A DNA stretch of 64,000 nucleotides from Alistipes megaguti (GCF_900604385.1 NZ_LR027382.1:2457001-2521000); one strand, 5' to 3'. Counted from the first letter of the stretch, positions 51,057-60,927 are shown. Program-made: numbers and translations. The notes: generated from the sequence alone by a model not told the origin.

Positions 51057-52037
51057 TCACTGTTTTTCGAACCGGTACTGCAGCACGTCGCGCCAGCCGA
51101 GAAGCAGGTCGTGTACCGTGAGCCGCTTCTTGCCGGCGATCTGCAGCTCCCCGAGGCGGATCCAGCCGTCGACACACGCCACGCGGATGAAGCTCCGCCC
51201 GTCGCTTTCGACCGTGCCGCAGGCAATCTCCGCGTGGCCGGACGCTTCGAACTTCGCCGCGAAGATCTTGGCCGTCAGCGCCTCTTCGCCCGAACCCTCG
51301 CGGTACATCGCCGTCCAGGCGGCCGGATAGGGCGACAAGCCGCGGATGAAGTCGACGATGCGCTTGCCGGGCTGCGTCCAGTCGATGCGGCAATCCTCCT
51401 TGAAGATCTTCGGCGCCGGATGCAACGTCGATTCGTCGATCCCCTCCTGCTCGATTGGTTGGATGTCTCCGGCCGCGATGCGTTCGACGGTCTCCAGCAC
51501 CAGACCGGTTCCGATCTGCATCAGCCGGTCGTACATCGTGCCGATGGTATCCTCTTCGCCGATCGGCACGCGGATCTGCCCGATGATGGCCCCCTTGTCG
51601 ATCTCGTGGTTCAAGAGGAAGGTCGTGACGCCGGTTTCGCGCTCGCCGTTGATGATGGCCCAGTTGATCGGGGCTGCACCGCGGTATTGCGGCAGCAGCG
51701 AGGCGTGGAGATTGAAGGTTCCCAGCCGGGGCATGGCCCAGACCACCTCGGGCAGCATGCGGAAGGCGATAACGATCCCCAGATCGGGCTTCCAGGCCTG
51801 CAGGGCCTCGATGAACTCCGGATCGCGCAGCTTGACGGGCTGCAGTACGGGAAGTCCCAACTCACGGGCGGCGATCTTTACGTCGCTTTCGTGCAGCCGC
51901 TGACCGCGGCCGGCGGGTTTGTCGGGCGTCGTGACGACCCCCACGACGTGGTAGCCACCGGCGACCAGTGCCCGCAGCGAGGGTACGGCAAACTCGGGCG
52001 TACCCATGAAGACGATGCGCAACTCCTTGCCGCTCAT
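51057..52037 (-). CDS. fmt: Methionyl-tRNA formyltransferase
   Basis: A 326-aa enzyme that formylates Met-tRNAfMet for translation initiation. It has the catalytic-loop region NLHASLLPQYRGAAPINWAI (about residues 107-126) with the His and the following Asp-containing segment. The C-terminal OB-like domain (from about residue 210) is present. It starts 3 bases after ribBA ends, in a run with ribBA, an LptF/G permease and a metal permease. Confidence 0.95.
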   Translation of the reverse strand: MSGKELRIVFMGTPEFAVPSLRALVAGGYHVVGVVTTPDKPAGRGQRLHESDVKIAARELGLPVLQPVKLRDPEFIEALQAWKPDLGIVIAFRMLPEVVWAMPRLGTFNLHASLLPQYRGAAPINWAIINGERETGVTTFLLNHEIDKGAIIGQIRVPIGEEDTIGTMYDRLMQIGTGLVLETVERIAAGDIQPIEQEGIDESTLHPAPKIFKEDCRIDWTQPGKRIVDFIRGLSPYPAAWTAMYREGSGEEALTAKIFAAKFEASGHAEIACGTVESDGRSFIRVACVDGWIRLGELQIAGKKRLTVHDLLLGWRDVLQYRFEKQ

Positions 52038-52040
52038 ATA

Positions 52041-53264
52041 CTACTCCTTTTTCAGCCCCAGCGTATGGTGCATGCGCTCCTGCTTGGTTTCGAGATAGTG
52101 TTCGTTGTAGGGGTTCGGGGCGATGACGATCGGGACGATCTCGTCGATACAGAGTCCGTAGCCCTCCAGCCCGGCGCGTTTGAGCGGGTTGTTGGTCATC
52201 AGCCGCATGTGGCGGATGCCCAGTTCGCGGATGATGCTGGCTCCGACGCCGTAGTCGCGCTCATCGGCCTTGAAGCCGAGCTTGAGGTTGGCGTCGACCG
52301 TATCGAATCCCTCGTCCTGGAGTTTGTAGGCGTGGATCTTGTTGCAGAGTCCGATGCCGCGTCCCTCCTGGTTGAGGTAGATGACGGCACCCTTGCCCTC
52401 CTTTTCGATCATCTGCATGGCGCGGTGCAACTGCTCGCCGCAGTCGCAACGGTACGATCCGAAGATGTCGCCCGTGGCGCACGACGAGTGGACGCGCACC
52501 AGCACGGGTTCGTCCTCCGTCCATTCACCCTTGGTCAGGGCGACGTGCTCCAGTCCGTTTGACTTCTGGCGGAAGGGCGTGATTTTGAAATCGCCCCATT
52601 CGGTAGGCAGCGGTACGGTAACCCCCTTTTCGATGATCGACTCCTGCTTCAACCGGTAGGCGATCAGCGAGGCGATCGAGATGATCTTCAGTCCGAACTT
52701 TCGGGCCTTCTCCTGCAACTGGGGCATGCGGGCCATCGTGCCGTCCTCGTTCATGATCTCGATCAGCGCACCGGCGGGCTGCAGCCCGGCCAGACGGGCC
52801 AGGTCGACCGCCGCCTCGGTGTGGCCCGGACGACGCAGGACGCCCTTTTCACGGGCGCGCAGCGGGTTGATGTGTCCGGGGCGTCCCAGGTCGGTGGGTT
52901 TGGTCGAGGGATCGGCCAGCGCACGGATCGTGGCGGCGCGGTCGTGGATCGAAACCCCCGTGGTGCAGTCGTGGCCCAGCAGGTCGACCGTCACGGTGAA
53001 GGGCGTTCCCAGCAGCGAGGTGTTGTTCTCCTCCATCATGTTGAGGCCCAGCTCCTCGCAGCGCTTCTCGGAGAGCGGGGCGCAGAGGACGCCGCGACCC
53101 TCCTTGAGCATGAAGTTGACGATTTCGGGGGTGATTTTCTCCGCGGCGATGATGAAGTCACCCTCGTTTTCGCGGTCCTCGTCATCGACAACGATGACGA
53201 TTTTACCGTTGCGGAAGTCCTCGATGACCTCCTCCACACTGTTCAGTATCGTCTCTTTAGCCAT
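52041..53264 (-). CDS. ribBA: Bifunctional DHBP synthase / GTP cyclohydrolase II
   Basis: A 407-aa two-domain enzyme supplying both precursors of riboflavin. The RibB domain (about residues 1-200) has DDEDRENEGDFI and the GHTEAAVDLARLAG block, both needed for DHBP formation. The RibA domain (about 205-400) has the zinc site CATGDIFGSYRCDCGEQL and EGRGIGL, followed by DYGVGASIIRELGI. Both active sites look complete. It overlaps the upstream LptF/G gene by 8 bases. No FMN riboswitch is visible, which is expected for an internal operon gene. Confidence 0.96.
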   Translation of the reverse strand: MAKETILNSVEEVIEDFRNGKIVIVVDDEDRENEGDFIIAAEKITPEIVNFMLKEGRGVLCAPLSEKRCEELGLNMMEENNTSLLGTPFTVTVDLLGHDCTTGVSIHDRAATIRALADPSTKPTDLGRPGHINPLRAREKGVLRRPGHTEAAVDLARLAGLQPAGALIEIMNEDGTMARMPQLQEKARKFGLKIISIASLIAYRLKQESIIEKGVTVPLPTEWGDFKITPFRQKSNGLEHVALTKGEWTEDEPVLVRVHSSCATGDIFGSYRCDCGEQLHRAMQMIEKEGKGAVIYLNQEGRGIGLCNKIHAYKLQDEGFDTVDANLKLGFKADERDYGVGASIIRELGIRHMRLMTNNPLKRAGLEGYGLCIDEIVPIVIAPNPYNEHYLETKQERMHHTLGLKKE

Positions 53265-54765
53265 TGCGTTTATTGCGTTTTTTGATTTTTATCCGATTTT
53301 TCCATTTTCCGAATCTCGGTCCCAGCCAACCCTCCACGCGATCCTTCATGGCCTTGACCTTGCCGGCATACCAGTCGGTGTCGAGCAGTGCGGAGTCATT
53401 CGTGGCCTTGTAGGTGAGGTAGACGGCGATGGGTGTGAGGATGAACGTGGAGATCCACATGCCGTAGATGGCATCCCACGTACCCTCCTTGGCCATCTTC
53501 TCGCCCGTGAGGCTGATGACGTAGTAGATCACGAAGAAGATCACCGACACGACCACCGGAAGTCCCAGACCGCCGCGTCGGATGATGGCTCCGAGCGGTG
53601 CGCCGATCAGGAAGAAGATCAGGATCGACACCGGGAGCGAGATTTTGCGGTGCCACTCGATTTTCGAGCGGTACAACTGGTTGAGGGCCTCCTTGGCCGT
53701 CGATTCGTCGAAGGCGAACATGTTGCGGGAGTTCTTGGCCAGCGTGCGGGCCTGGTCCCAGACCTTCTCCTTTTCGCGGGTCGGGAGCCCGGGCAGAGAA
53801 TCCGTGGCCAGCAGGTCGCGGAAATGGCTCTTGTCGATCTTCAGGCTGTCGGCTACGGGCAGCACCGTATTGTCGCGCACGAAGATCTGCTCCTTGAGCA
53901 GCGGTTCGTAGGAGGTTGTCGTGGCGTCGTTGACGCGGATTTCGAGCGAATCGATGTCGTGCTGCAGTTCGTGGATGTTCTTGGTCTGGGCGTTGGAGAA
54001 CATGTCGGCGTCGGAGCGTCCCATGGCGAAGCCGTCCATCGGGATGACCTGCTTCTGCAGGTCGAACGTATGGTGGCGCAGGACGCTCTTGGTGAACCAC
54101 TGGCTGTTGCGGGTCTGCTCGTAGGTCTGGCCGTGGAAGAGCGTCACGAGCAGGTACTTCTTGTCGTCCGACAGGCGGATGTAGCCCGAATCGGCGACGA
54201 TGGTGTTCATGTTTCCGTTCGAGGCGCGGTTGTCGTAGATCAGCACGTCGGTCAGCAGATGGGTCTCGGGGTCCTGGTGTCCGACGCGGATCGACATGTT
54301 GTCGATGCCGTTGAAGAAGAGTCCGTCCTGGAATTCGAGGCTCTGCTTCTGCTGGCGGATGTCGTAGATGATGCTGAACATCTTCTTGTTGGAGTACGGC
54401 ACCAGGTTGTTCGAGATGAAGAAGCTGCCCACGGCGACGATTCCCACGACGATGATCAGCGGCTGGGTGATCCGGACGAGCGACATGCCGGCCGACTTCA
54501 TGGCCAGCAGTTCGTAGTTTTCGCCCAGGTTTCCCATGGTCATGATGGCGGCCAGCAGCATCGAGAGGGGCAGCCCCATGGGGATCATGTTGGCCATGGC
54601 GTAGGACATCAGTTCGATGATGATTCCGGCGCTGAGGCCCTTTCCGACCAACTCGTCGATGTATCGCCACACGAAGTTCATCATCAGCACGAACATGACG
54701 ATGAAGAACGTGAGGACCATGGGGCCCAGATAGGCTTTCAGGACGAGTTTATGAATGGTCTTCAT
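53257..54765 (-). CDS. LptF/LptG family lipopolysaccharide export permease
   Basis: A 502-aa inner-membrane protein of the YjgP/YjgQ family, which extracts LPS for transport with LptB and LptC. Six membrane spans are expected: two near the N-terminus (AYLGPMVLTFFIVMFVLMM and a second around residue 55), a long periplasmic jellyroll-like middle, and C-terminal spans (SILIFFLIGAPLGAIIRRGG, VSVIFFVIYYVIS). The start overlaps znuB by 17 bases, implying coupling. A partner LptG may lie elsewhere. Confidence 0.92.
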   Translation of the reverse strand: MKTIHKLVLKAYLGPMVLTFFIVMFVLMMNFVWRYIDELVGKGLSAGIIIELMSYAMANMIPMGLPLSMLLAAIMTMGNLGENYELLAMKSAGMSLVRITQPLIIVVGIVAVGSFFISNNLVPYSNKKMFSIIYDIRQQKQSLEFQDGLFFNGIDNMSIRVGHQDPETHLLTDVLIYDNRASNGNMNTIVADSGYIRLSDDKKYLLVTLFHGQTYEQTRNSQWFTKSVLRHHTFDLQKQVIPMDGFAMGRSDADMFSNAQTKNIHELQHDIDSLEIRVNDATTTSYEPLLKEQIFVRDNTVLPVADSLKIDKSHFRDLLATDSLPGLPTREKEKVWDQARTLAKNSRNMFAFDESTAKEALNQLYRSKIEWHRKISLPVSILIFFLIGAPLGAIIRRGGLGLPVVVSVIFFVIYYVISLTGEKMAKEGTWDAIYGMWISTFILTPIAVYLTYKATNDSALLDTDWYAGKVKAMKDRVEGWLGPRFGKWKNRIKIKKRNKRNG

Positions 54766-55594
54766 GCGCGTGAAGCGGTTTTTTCTGCGACAAAGATACG
54801 AGTTTTACCGAAACGAGTGCCACGGTGAGCACAAATATTATGGCGGCGCCGGGCGGGACCTCGAGGTGGTAGCTGAGAATCAGGCCGGCGACGTTCCCGG
54901 CGACGGCGACGATCGGGGCCGTGAGGGCGATCGTCCGGTACGAGCGGGCCAGGGTGTTGACGATCACCACGGGCATCGTGAGCAGCGAGATGAGCAGGAC
55001 GATGCCCATGATGCGGATCGAGAGGACGATGGCCGTGGCCACCAGGGCGGCCATGACGTAGGAGATCACACGGGTGGGGATGTTGCGCGAGCGGGCGAAG
55101 TCGCGGTCGAAGGCGACGTACATCACGGGGCGCAGCCACAGTAGGGCCCCGATCAGGATCAGGGCCGTGAGCAGGGCCAGGGCCCGGACGTCGGTATCGG
55201 TGACGGTGATGATGCTGCCGAAGAGGTAGGCGGCCAGGTCGCCCGACGTGTATCCGGGACGCAGGCTCATGAACAGGGCGCCGACGGCCATGCCGATGGA
55301 CCAGATGATGCCGATGGCGGAGTCTTCGCGGATGCGGCCGCGCGAGCCGGCCCACTCGATGCCCAGGGCCGAGAGTACGGCGAAGATCCAGGCGCCGACG
55401 ATGGGGTTCGTGCCGGCCCAGAAGGCGATGCCCAGACCGCCGAACGAGGCATGGGTGATGCCTCCGGCCAGGAAGACCATGCGGCGGCAGACGACGTATG
55501 TACCGATCAGTCCGCACGTTATGCCCGAGAGGATGCAGGCCGCGAGTGCGTTTAAGAGGTAGCCGTATTGGAAGACGTCGCTGAAAAACTCCAT
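54749..55594 (-). CDS. Metal ABC transporter permease (ZnuB-like, ABC-3 family)
   Basis: A 281-aa integral membrane protein of the ABC-3 family, which moves Zn2+ or Mn2+ across the inner membrane. About 8 hydrophobic segments are visible. The central family block VRALALLTALILIGALLWL and the conserved R.IGTVV-like region around SYVMAALVATAIVLSIRIMG fit. The ATPase and solute-binding partners are not in this window. A minus-strand box TAAATTTG lies at 55614-55621. Confidence 0.9.
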   Translation of the reverse strand: MEFFSDVFQYGYLLNALAACILSGITCGLIGTYVVCRRMVFLAGGITHASFGGLGIAFWAGTNPIVGAWIFAVLSALGIEWAGSRGRIREDSAIGIIWSIGMAVGALFMSLRPGYTSGDLAAYLFGSIITVTDTDVRALALLTALILIGALLWLRPVMYVAFDRDFARSRNIPTRVISYVMAALVATAIVLSIRIMGIVLLISLLTMPVVIVNTLARSYRTIALTAPIVAVAGNVAGLILSYHLEVPPGAAIIFVLTVALVSVKLVSLSQKKPLHAHEDHS

Positions 55595-55613
55595 TTTTGG
55601 TTTATATAGCGTG

Positions 55614-55621
55614 CAAATTTA
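55614..55621 (-). promoter_or_regulatory. Putative -7 box of the znuB-lptF-ribBA-fmt run
   Basis: The minus strand reads TAAATTTG, an exact TAnnTTTG match, 20 bases before the metal permease ATG. No -33 element is clear. Confidence 0.45.
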
Positions 55622-55691
55622 CGCTTTTTTATCGGAAAAGCCTCCTTCTTTCGGAGGGATTTCGTAATTTCGTGCCGTAAAAAAGGAATTC

Positions 55692-57002
55692 ATGCAACCT
55701 CGAAGAGTCAATTTTCATACGTTGGGCTGCAAGCTCAACTTTTCGGAGACATCGACCCTGGCGCGGGAGTTCGAGCAGGGGGGCTTCGTGCGTGTGGCGC
55801 CGACGGCCGAGGCGGACATCTGCGTGATCAACAGCTGTTCGGTGACCGAGCATGCCGACAAGAAGTGCCGCAATCTGATCCGCAAGCTCCACCGCCGCAA
55901 CCCCGATGCGATCATCGCCGTAACGGGGTGCTACGCCCAGTTGAAACCGCAGGAAATCGCCGATATAGAAGGTGTTGATATCGTGTTGAGCAACAATGAT
56001 AAGGGAGATTTATATAAACGGGTGGTTGAACTGTCGGGCAAGGGCCGTGCACAGGTCTACAGCTGCGATACCGATTCGCTGACGTCGTTCTTTGCGGCCT
56101 TCTCGAGCGGCGACCGCACGCGGGCCTTCCTCAAGGTGCAGGACGGCTGCGACTACTGCTGCTCCTACTGTACGATCCACTACGCCCGCGGCGCGAGCCG
56201 CAACATGCCCATCGCCGATCTGGTCGAGGAGGCGCGGCGGATTGCCGCCGGCGGTCAGCGCGAGATCGTCCTCACGGGGGTCAATACGGGTGATTTCGGC
56301 CGCACGACGGGCGAACGCTTCATCGACCTGCTGCGGGCGCTGGTCGAGGTCGAGGGGATCGACCGTTTCCGCATCTCCTCGATCGAGCCCAACCTGCTGA
56401 CCGATGAGATCATCGACTTCTGCGCTCACAATCCCAAGATGATGCACCACTTCCACATTCCGCTGCAGAGCGGTTCGGACCGCATCCTGGGGCTGATGCG
56501 CCGCCGCTACACCTCGGCACGCTTTGCCGACCGCATCGCCTCGGTGCGGCGCGTGATGCCCGACGCCTTCATCGGCATCGACGTCATCGTCGGCTTTCCC
56601 GGCGAGACGGAGGCCGATTTCCGCACGACGTACGACTTCCTGGCTGATCTGAAGCCCGCCTTTCTGCACATCTTCCCCTTCTCGGAGCGTCCCGGCACGC
56701 CGGCCGTCGATCTGCCCGGCAAGGTGCAGCCGTCGGTGGCCACGCGCCGTGTGGCCGAACTCGAGGAGCTCTGCAACCGGCTCCACGGCGAATTCTGCGC
56801 CCGGGCCGTCGGTACCGAGGACGAGGTGCTCTTCGAAAGCACGCGCCGCGGCGGCATGATGTTCGGCTTCACGGGCAACTACCGCCGCGTGAAGGCCCCC
56901 TACGACCGTTCGCGCGTCAATACGATCTGCCGCGTGGCCCTCGGCGAGATGGATGCCGCGCACGATCTCGAAGGACGGATTCTCGACCCCGCAGAGGCGT
57001 AG
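55692..57002 (+). CDS. mtaB: tRNA t6A37 methylthiotransferase MtaB
   Basis: A 436-aa radical-SAM enzyme adding a methylthio group to t6A37 of tRNA. The N-terminal Fe-S cysteines are in LGCKLNF, NSCSVTEH and VTGCYAQ. The radical-SAM CxxxCxxC is in CDYCCSYC (about residues 153-160). A C-terminal TRAM domain follows (from about residue 365). A TAATTTCG box lies at 55665-55672 (one mismatch). Confidence 0.94.
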   Translation: MQPRRVNFHTLGCKLNFSETSTLAREFEQGGFVRVAPTAEADICVINSCSVTEHADKKCRNLIRKLHRRNPDAIIAVTGCYAQLKPQEIADIEGVDIVLSNNDKGDLYKRVVELSGKGRAQVYSCDTDSLTSFFAAFSSGDRTRAFLKVQDGCDYCCSYCTIHYARGASRNMPIADLVEEARRIAAGGQREIVLTGVNTGDFGRTTGERFIDLLRALVEVEGIDRFRISSIEPNLLTDEIIDFCAHNPKMMHHFHIPLQSGSDRILGLMRRRYTSARFADRIASVRRVMPDAFIGIDVIVGFPGETEADFRTTYDFLADLKPAFLHIFPFSERPGTPAVDLPGKVQPSVATRRVAELEELCNRLHGEFCARAVGTEDEVLFESTRRGGMMFGFTGNYRRVKAPYDRSRVNTICRVALGEMDAAHDLEGRILDPAEA

Positions 57003-57035
57003 ATGGCGGGCCCGGGGCAAAAATCTCCCGCGAGA

Positions 57036-57067
57036 TTGGCTTTTGCGCCCGACTTTTCGTATCTTTG
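57036..57067 (+). promoter_or_regulatory. Promoter of the sensor-like/TrkH pair
   Basis: TTG at 57036-57038 is 21 bases from TATCTTTG at 57060-57067 (exact TAnnTTTG). The ATG at 57094 follows by 26 bases. Confidence 0.7.
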
Positions 57068-57093
57068 CCGGAAAGTAAGATCCTGTTAAAGTT

Positions 57094-57906
57094 ATGACCG
57101 GTTTGCGTAAACGGGTGACGGTTGGTTTTCTGAGCATCGTCTGCCTGCTGTTTTTTTCCGGGATGGTCTCGTTGCTCGAACTGGGCCATCTGAGCCGCGA
57201 TACGGGCGAAATCCTCAAGGCCAATGCCCGCAACATTGAGCTGGCCAAGGAGATGCTCGATGCCGCCCACGAACAGAACATGGCCCTGATCCGCCTGTCG
57301 GTCTTCGGCGACCGGTCGCGCGACAGCGTCTGCCGCGCCTGCATGGACCGGCTGGAGAATACGCTGCTCGTGGCCCAGAACGAAGCCCTCGACAAGACGT
57401 TCCTCGATTCGCTGGCCTTCGCCACCACCGAGATGCGTATCGTCACGGACAACTACCTGGCCTTCGGCGATTTGCGACAGAGGGACTCCCTGGCGGCCGT
57501 ACATGGCCCGGCTTCCGCCGCAAACCGCCCCGATTCGCTGGGTATCAAGTGGTACAACGAGGAGTACGAGGCCCTCTACGGCCGGCTGACCGATGCCATC
57601 AAGAACTACATGACCTCGACACAGAGCTCGCTGGCGCCGCGTGCCGAGCAGATGAAGAAGAATGCCTACCGGGCCGTGACTCCGGTGCTGATCTCCGTGG
57701 CGGTGATGATCGCCATCGTGCTGATGCTCTACTATTTCATGTTGCTCTACTGCGTCACGCCCATCGAACGCATGAACAGGAGTCTGGGCGACTGGCTCTC
57801 ATTCCGCATCCCGTTCAACGTCAAGGGCGACCTGAAGGACGAGGTCCTCGAACTCAAGGAGCGCATCGAAACGCTCATCAACCAGTCGAAACAACCCAAA
57901 GCCTGA
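57094..57906 (+). CDS. Two-span membrane protein with chemoreceptor-like 4-helix sensor and HAMP region, no output domain
   Basis: A 270-aa protein. One span is at about residues 10-30 (VTVGFLSIVCLLFFSGMVSL). A helical extracytoplasmic part (about 35-190) resembles a four-helix-bundle ligand sensor. A second span lies at about 196-218 (VTPVLISVAVMIAIVLMLYY), followed by a HAMP-like tail to residue ~262. No kinase, cyclase or methyl-accepting domain follows. It ends 6 bases before trkH, so it may sense or modulate potassium transport; that function is inference. Confidence 0.75.
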   Translation: MTGLRKRVTVGFLSIVCLLFFSGMVSLLELGHLSRDTGEILKANARNIELAKEMLDAAHEQNMALIRLSVFGDRSRDSVCRACMDRLENTLLVAQNEALDKTFLDSLAFATTEMRIVTDNYLAFGDLRQRDSLAAVHGPASAANRPDSLGIKWYNEEYEALYGRLTDAIKNYMTSTQSSLAPRAEQMKKNAYRAVTPVLISVAVMIAIVLMLYYFMLLYCVTPIERMNRSLGDWLSFRIPFNVKGDLKDEVLELKERIETLINQSKQPKA

Positions 57907-57912
57907 TCCGCG

Positions 57913-59358
57913 ATGCGTGTCGAAGTGGTACTGCGATATATCGGTGTCGTGATGCTGTTCATCGCGATGTTCATGCTGCTCTCGGCGGGAATCTCCTATG
58001 TGAGCGGCGTGGACTCGGCCTTCTATCCCCTGCTGCTCTCCTCGCTGCTGACGGCCCTGCTGGGGGCCTTCCCGCTGATCTTTGTCGGCCCCTGCACGCA
58101 GATCACCAACAAGGAGGGTTTCTGCATCGTCGTCGGAGCCTGGCTGGTGGCCTGCGTGGTGTCGATGTTCCCCTACCTGATCTGGGGCGGGGAGTTCACG
58201 TTGGTCAACGCCTGGTTCGAGAGTGTTTCGGGGTTGACGACCACCGGCTCGACCGTTCTGAACGACGTCGAGGCACTGCCCCGCGGACTGCAGTTCTGGC
58301 GCTTCTCGACCACGTGGATCGGCGGTATGGGCGTGGTGATGTTCGCCCTGGTCGTCCTCCCCTCGATGGGCCGCAGCAAGATGATGCTCTCCAACGTCGA
58401 ACTCTCGGCCATGGCCCGCGACAACTACCGCTACCGTTCGCAGATCATCCTCCAGATCCTGCTGGTGGTCTACGTCGGGCTGACCGTCCTGTCGACCGTG
58501 CTGCTCAAGATGGCCGGGATGAACTGGTTCGACGCCCTGTGCCACGCCATGTCGGCCTGCGCCACGAGCGGCTTCTCGACCAAGAATGCCAGCGTCGCCT
58601 ACTTCAACAGCCCGGCCATCGATACGATTCTGATCTTTACGATGGCTGCGGCCGGTATCCATTTCGGGCTGATCTACGCCACGGTCACCGGGAAACGCAA
58701 CAACATCTTCCGCTCGGAGGTCACGCGCTGGTATCTCGGGATGCTGTTCGTCGGGGGGCTGCTCATCGCCATCAGCCTCTATGCCGCGGATGTCTACCCC
58801 ACGCTCTCGGCCTCGTTCCGCCACGGCATGTTCCAGTTCGTCTCGGTGGTCTCCACCTCGGGGTTTGCCACGGCCGATTCGAACACCTGGACGCCGTTTG
58901 CGGTCATCATCCTGATCTTCGGGTCGATCGTCTGCGCCTGTGCGGGCTCCACGGCCGGCGGCATCAAGGTCAACCGCATGGTCCTGGCCGGAAAGATGAT
59001 GAGCGCGCGCCTGAAACTCCAGCAGCATCCCAACGCCGTGATCCGCATCCGGCTGGACGGCGTCATTCAGGACAACGAGGTGCTGCACTCCGTGATGATC
59101 TACATCGTGGCCTATCTGATGTTTTTGCTGTTGGGGACGATTGCGGGGGCCTTGTTCGGCGTCGACCTGACGACCAGTTTCACCGGTTCGGTCGCTTCGA
59201 TGGGCAACGTGGGACCGGGATTCGGCGAGGTCGGTTCGATGGACAACTGGTCGGCGATGCCGTCGGCATTCAAAATAACGAATACGTTGCTGATGCTGCT
59301 GGGGCGTCTGGAGATTTTCGGTCTTATACAGATCTTTTTGATTAAATGGTGGAGATAA
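57913..59358 (+). CDS. trkH: TrkH family potassium uptake protein
   Basis: A 481-aa membrane protein of the Trk/Ktr K+ transporter family. Selectivity-filter-type glycine segments are seen, for example SVSGLTTTGSTVL (about residues 99-111), SACATSGFSTKN, SVVSTSGFATAD and SMGNVGPGFGEVG near the C-terminus, as expected for four repeats. It should import K+ with a cytoplasmic TrkA partner not present here. It is co-transcribed with the preceding sensor-like protein and followed 10 bases later by a secreted protein. Confidence 0.93.
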   Translation: MRVEVVLRYIGVVMLFIAMFMLLSAGISYVSGVDSAFYPLLLSSLLTALLGAFPLIFVGPCTQITNKEGFCIVVGAWLVACVVSMFPYLIWGGEFTLVNAWFESVSGLTTTGSTVLNDVEALPRGLQFWRFSTTWIGGMGVVMFALVVLPSMGRSKMMLSNVELSAMARDNYRYRSQIILQILLVVYVGLTVLSTVLLKMAGMNWFDALCHAMSACATSGFSTKNASVAYFNSPAIDTILIFTMAAAGIHFGLIYATVTGKRNNIFRSEVTRWYLGMLFVGGLLIAISLYAADVYPTLSASFRHGMFQFVSVVSTSGFATADSNTWTPFAVIILIFGSIVCACAGSTAGGIKVNRMVLAGKMMSARLKLQQHPNAVIRIRLDGVIQDNEVLHSVMIYIVAYLMFLLLGTIAGALFGVDLTTSFTGSVASMGNVGPGFGEVGSMDNWSAMPSAFKITNTLLMLLGRLEIFGLIQIFLIKWWR

Positions 59359-59368
59359 TTCGAAGCCT

Positions 59369-60916
59369 ATGTTTCGCAGGAATTTCATATATGTGCTGGG
59401 TGCGCTCTTTCTGACGGCGGGCGGTCTGTTGGCCCAACAACCCCCGGTGGAGGCCCGCATTGCCGGTCTGGAGAACAACGAGGAGTATATGTCGCTGCTG
59501 GGCGAGGATGCCCGGTTGCAGCAGCGCGAGGATTCGATCGTGAATGCCGTGGCGCAACTGAGGCGTCAGCTGCGCGAGGATCCGGCACGCCGCCAGGAGT
59601 ATTCGCAGCAGATCCTGCAGCTCGAAAGCCGGATCTTCGAGATCCGCAATGCGAAGGGCCGGCTGATCGACCGCATCAATACGATCGAACAGGAGTGGGT
59701 GCTGGCCAATCTGAACGGCGGCGTGCCGTCGGCGAACACCGCCGCGGAGAATCCGGCCGTGACGGTGCCCGATTCGCTGAAGGTGCGCAATCTGGTTGAC
59801 AACCGCTACTTCCGCGAACATCTGGCCGAGGCCGATTACACGGCGCTGCGCCGCTCCCAGCAGCTCGAACCCCGCGCCCGGGAGTATGTCGACCGTTTCA
59901 TGGCCAACTACGCCACGCTCCGTGATTTGGCCGAAACCTACGCCGCGGTGCAGACCGAACAGGAGGCCATGGAGATCTACGGACGGCTGAAGACCCTGCA
60001 GGGGGTGAACCGCGTCTTGTCGGATTCGCTCTCCGAGGTGTGGAACTACATCTTCGACAACAAGAACTACGCCTACGGTTATCTGCTCGATGAACTGGGC
60101 CAGGAGGAGATCCTCTCGCGCGAGGAGAAGGCTCTTTCGCGGGCGGCCCGCCGGCTCTCGGAGCTGAGCGATTCGACCGAATCGACGGCCGTGACGGACT
60201 ATCTGCTGCGCAAACGGGTGTTGACCGACTACGAGACGGCGGTAGCCGGTGTCCTGTCGCTCGATGCGGCCCGGGATTCGCTGCGGGGGGTGGCCTCCGT
60301 GCTGGCGCAGGCGGACGAACGGCTGCCGCGCATCGCCGTGGCCGAACGCTACTTCCTGGACTACGACAGCGTGGCCTTCTCGTCGACGCCCAAATACACG
60401 TACAAGAACCCGATCCCCGAGTGCAAGGTCTACGCCAACGGCACGATCTACCGCATCCTGCTCGGAACGTTCAATACGAAGCGCGCCGCCGCGACCTTCC
60501 GCGGGGCCTATCCGCTGTTCTATCTGATCAACGACGACGGCAAGTGGTGCTACTATACGGGCGGTTTCGCCACGCTGGAGGAGGCGCAGGCGGCCCAGAA
60601 GGTGTTGAAGGAGCACGGTTTCGTGCGTCCGGAGATCGTGGTCTGGACCGACGGCGCGGAGCGGAACCTCTCGCGCGACCCCGAGGCGCAGAACCTCGCC
60701 TACCGGGTCGAGATCACCGGAACGGAGGCCCTCTCGGATGCCGTCAAGCAGGCCATCGCCGAGACGGCCGCCGGGCACGAACTCTCGCGCGTGGGTCAGC
60801 AGCTGTTCGTCGTCGGCGGGTTCAACGACCGCGCCGTGGCCGACCGTCTGGCCGATGCCGTCCGTCAGTTGGACCCCGCACTCGAAATTAAAGTGGTCGA
60901 GATGCCCAATCCGTGA
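59369..60916 (+). CDS. Secreted coiled-coil protein with C-terminal SPOR-like region
   Basis: A 515-aa protein with signal peptide MFRRNFIYVLGALFLTAGGL. Residues ~25-120 are rich in Glu/Arg/Gln and look like coiled coil (RQEYSQQILQLESRIFEIRN). The C-terminal part (about 350-510) resembles two SPOR-like domains: TIYRILLGTFNTKRAAATFR with YTGGFATLEEAQAAQKVLK, then YRVEITGTEALSDAVKQAI with LFVVGGFNDRAVADRLADAV. SPOR binds denuded peptidoglycan, so an envelope role is likely. Confidence 0.8.
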   Translation: MFRRNFIYVLGALFLTAGGLLAQQPPVEARIAGLENNEEYMSLLGEDARLQQREDSIVNAVAQLRRQLREDPARRQEYSQQILQLESRIFEIRNAKGRLIDRINTIEQEWVLANLNGGVPSANTAAENPAVTVPDSLKVRNLVDNRYFREHLAEADYTALRRSQQLEPRAREYVDRFMANYATLRDLAETYAAVQTEQEAMEIYGRLKTLQGVNRVLSDSLSEVWNYIFDNKNYAYGYLLDELGQEEILSREEKALSRAARRLSELSDSTESTAVTDYLLRKRVLTDYETAVAGVLSLDAARDSLRGVASVLAQADERLPRIAVAERYFLDYDSVAFSSTPKYTYKNPIPECKVYANGTIYRILLGTFNTKRAAATFRGAYPLFYLINDDGKWCYYTGGFATLEEAQAAQKVLKEHGFVRPEIVVWTDGAERNLSRDPEAQNLAYRVEITGTEALSDAVKQAIAETAAGHELSRVGQQLFVVGGFNDRAVADRLADAVRQLDPALEIKVVEMPNP

Positions 60917-60927
60917 GAATTTTTTGC

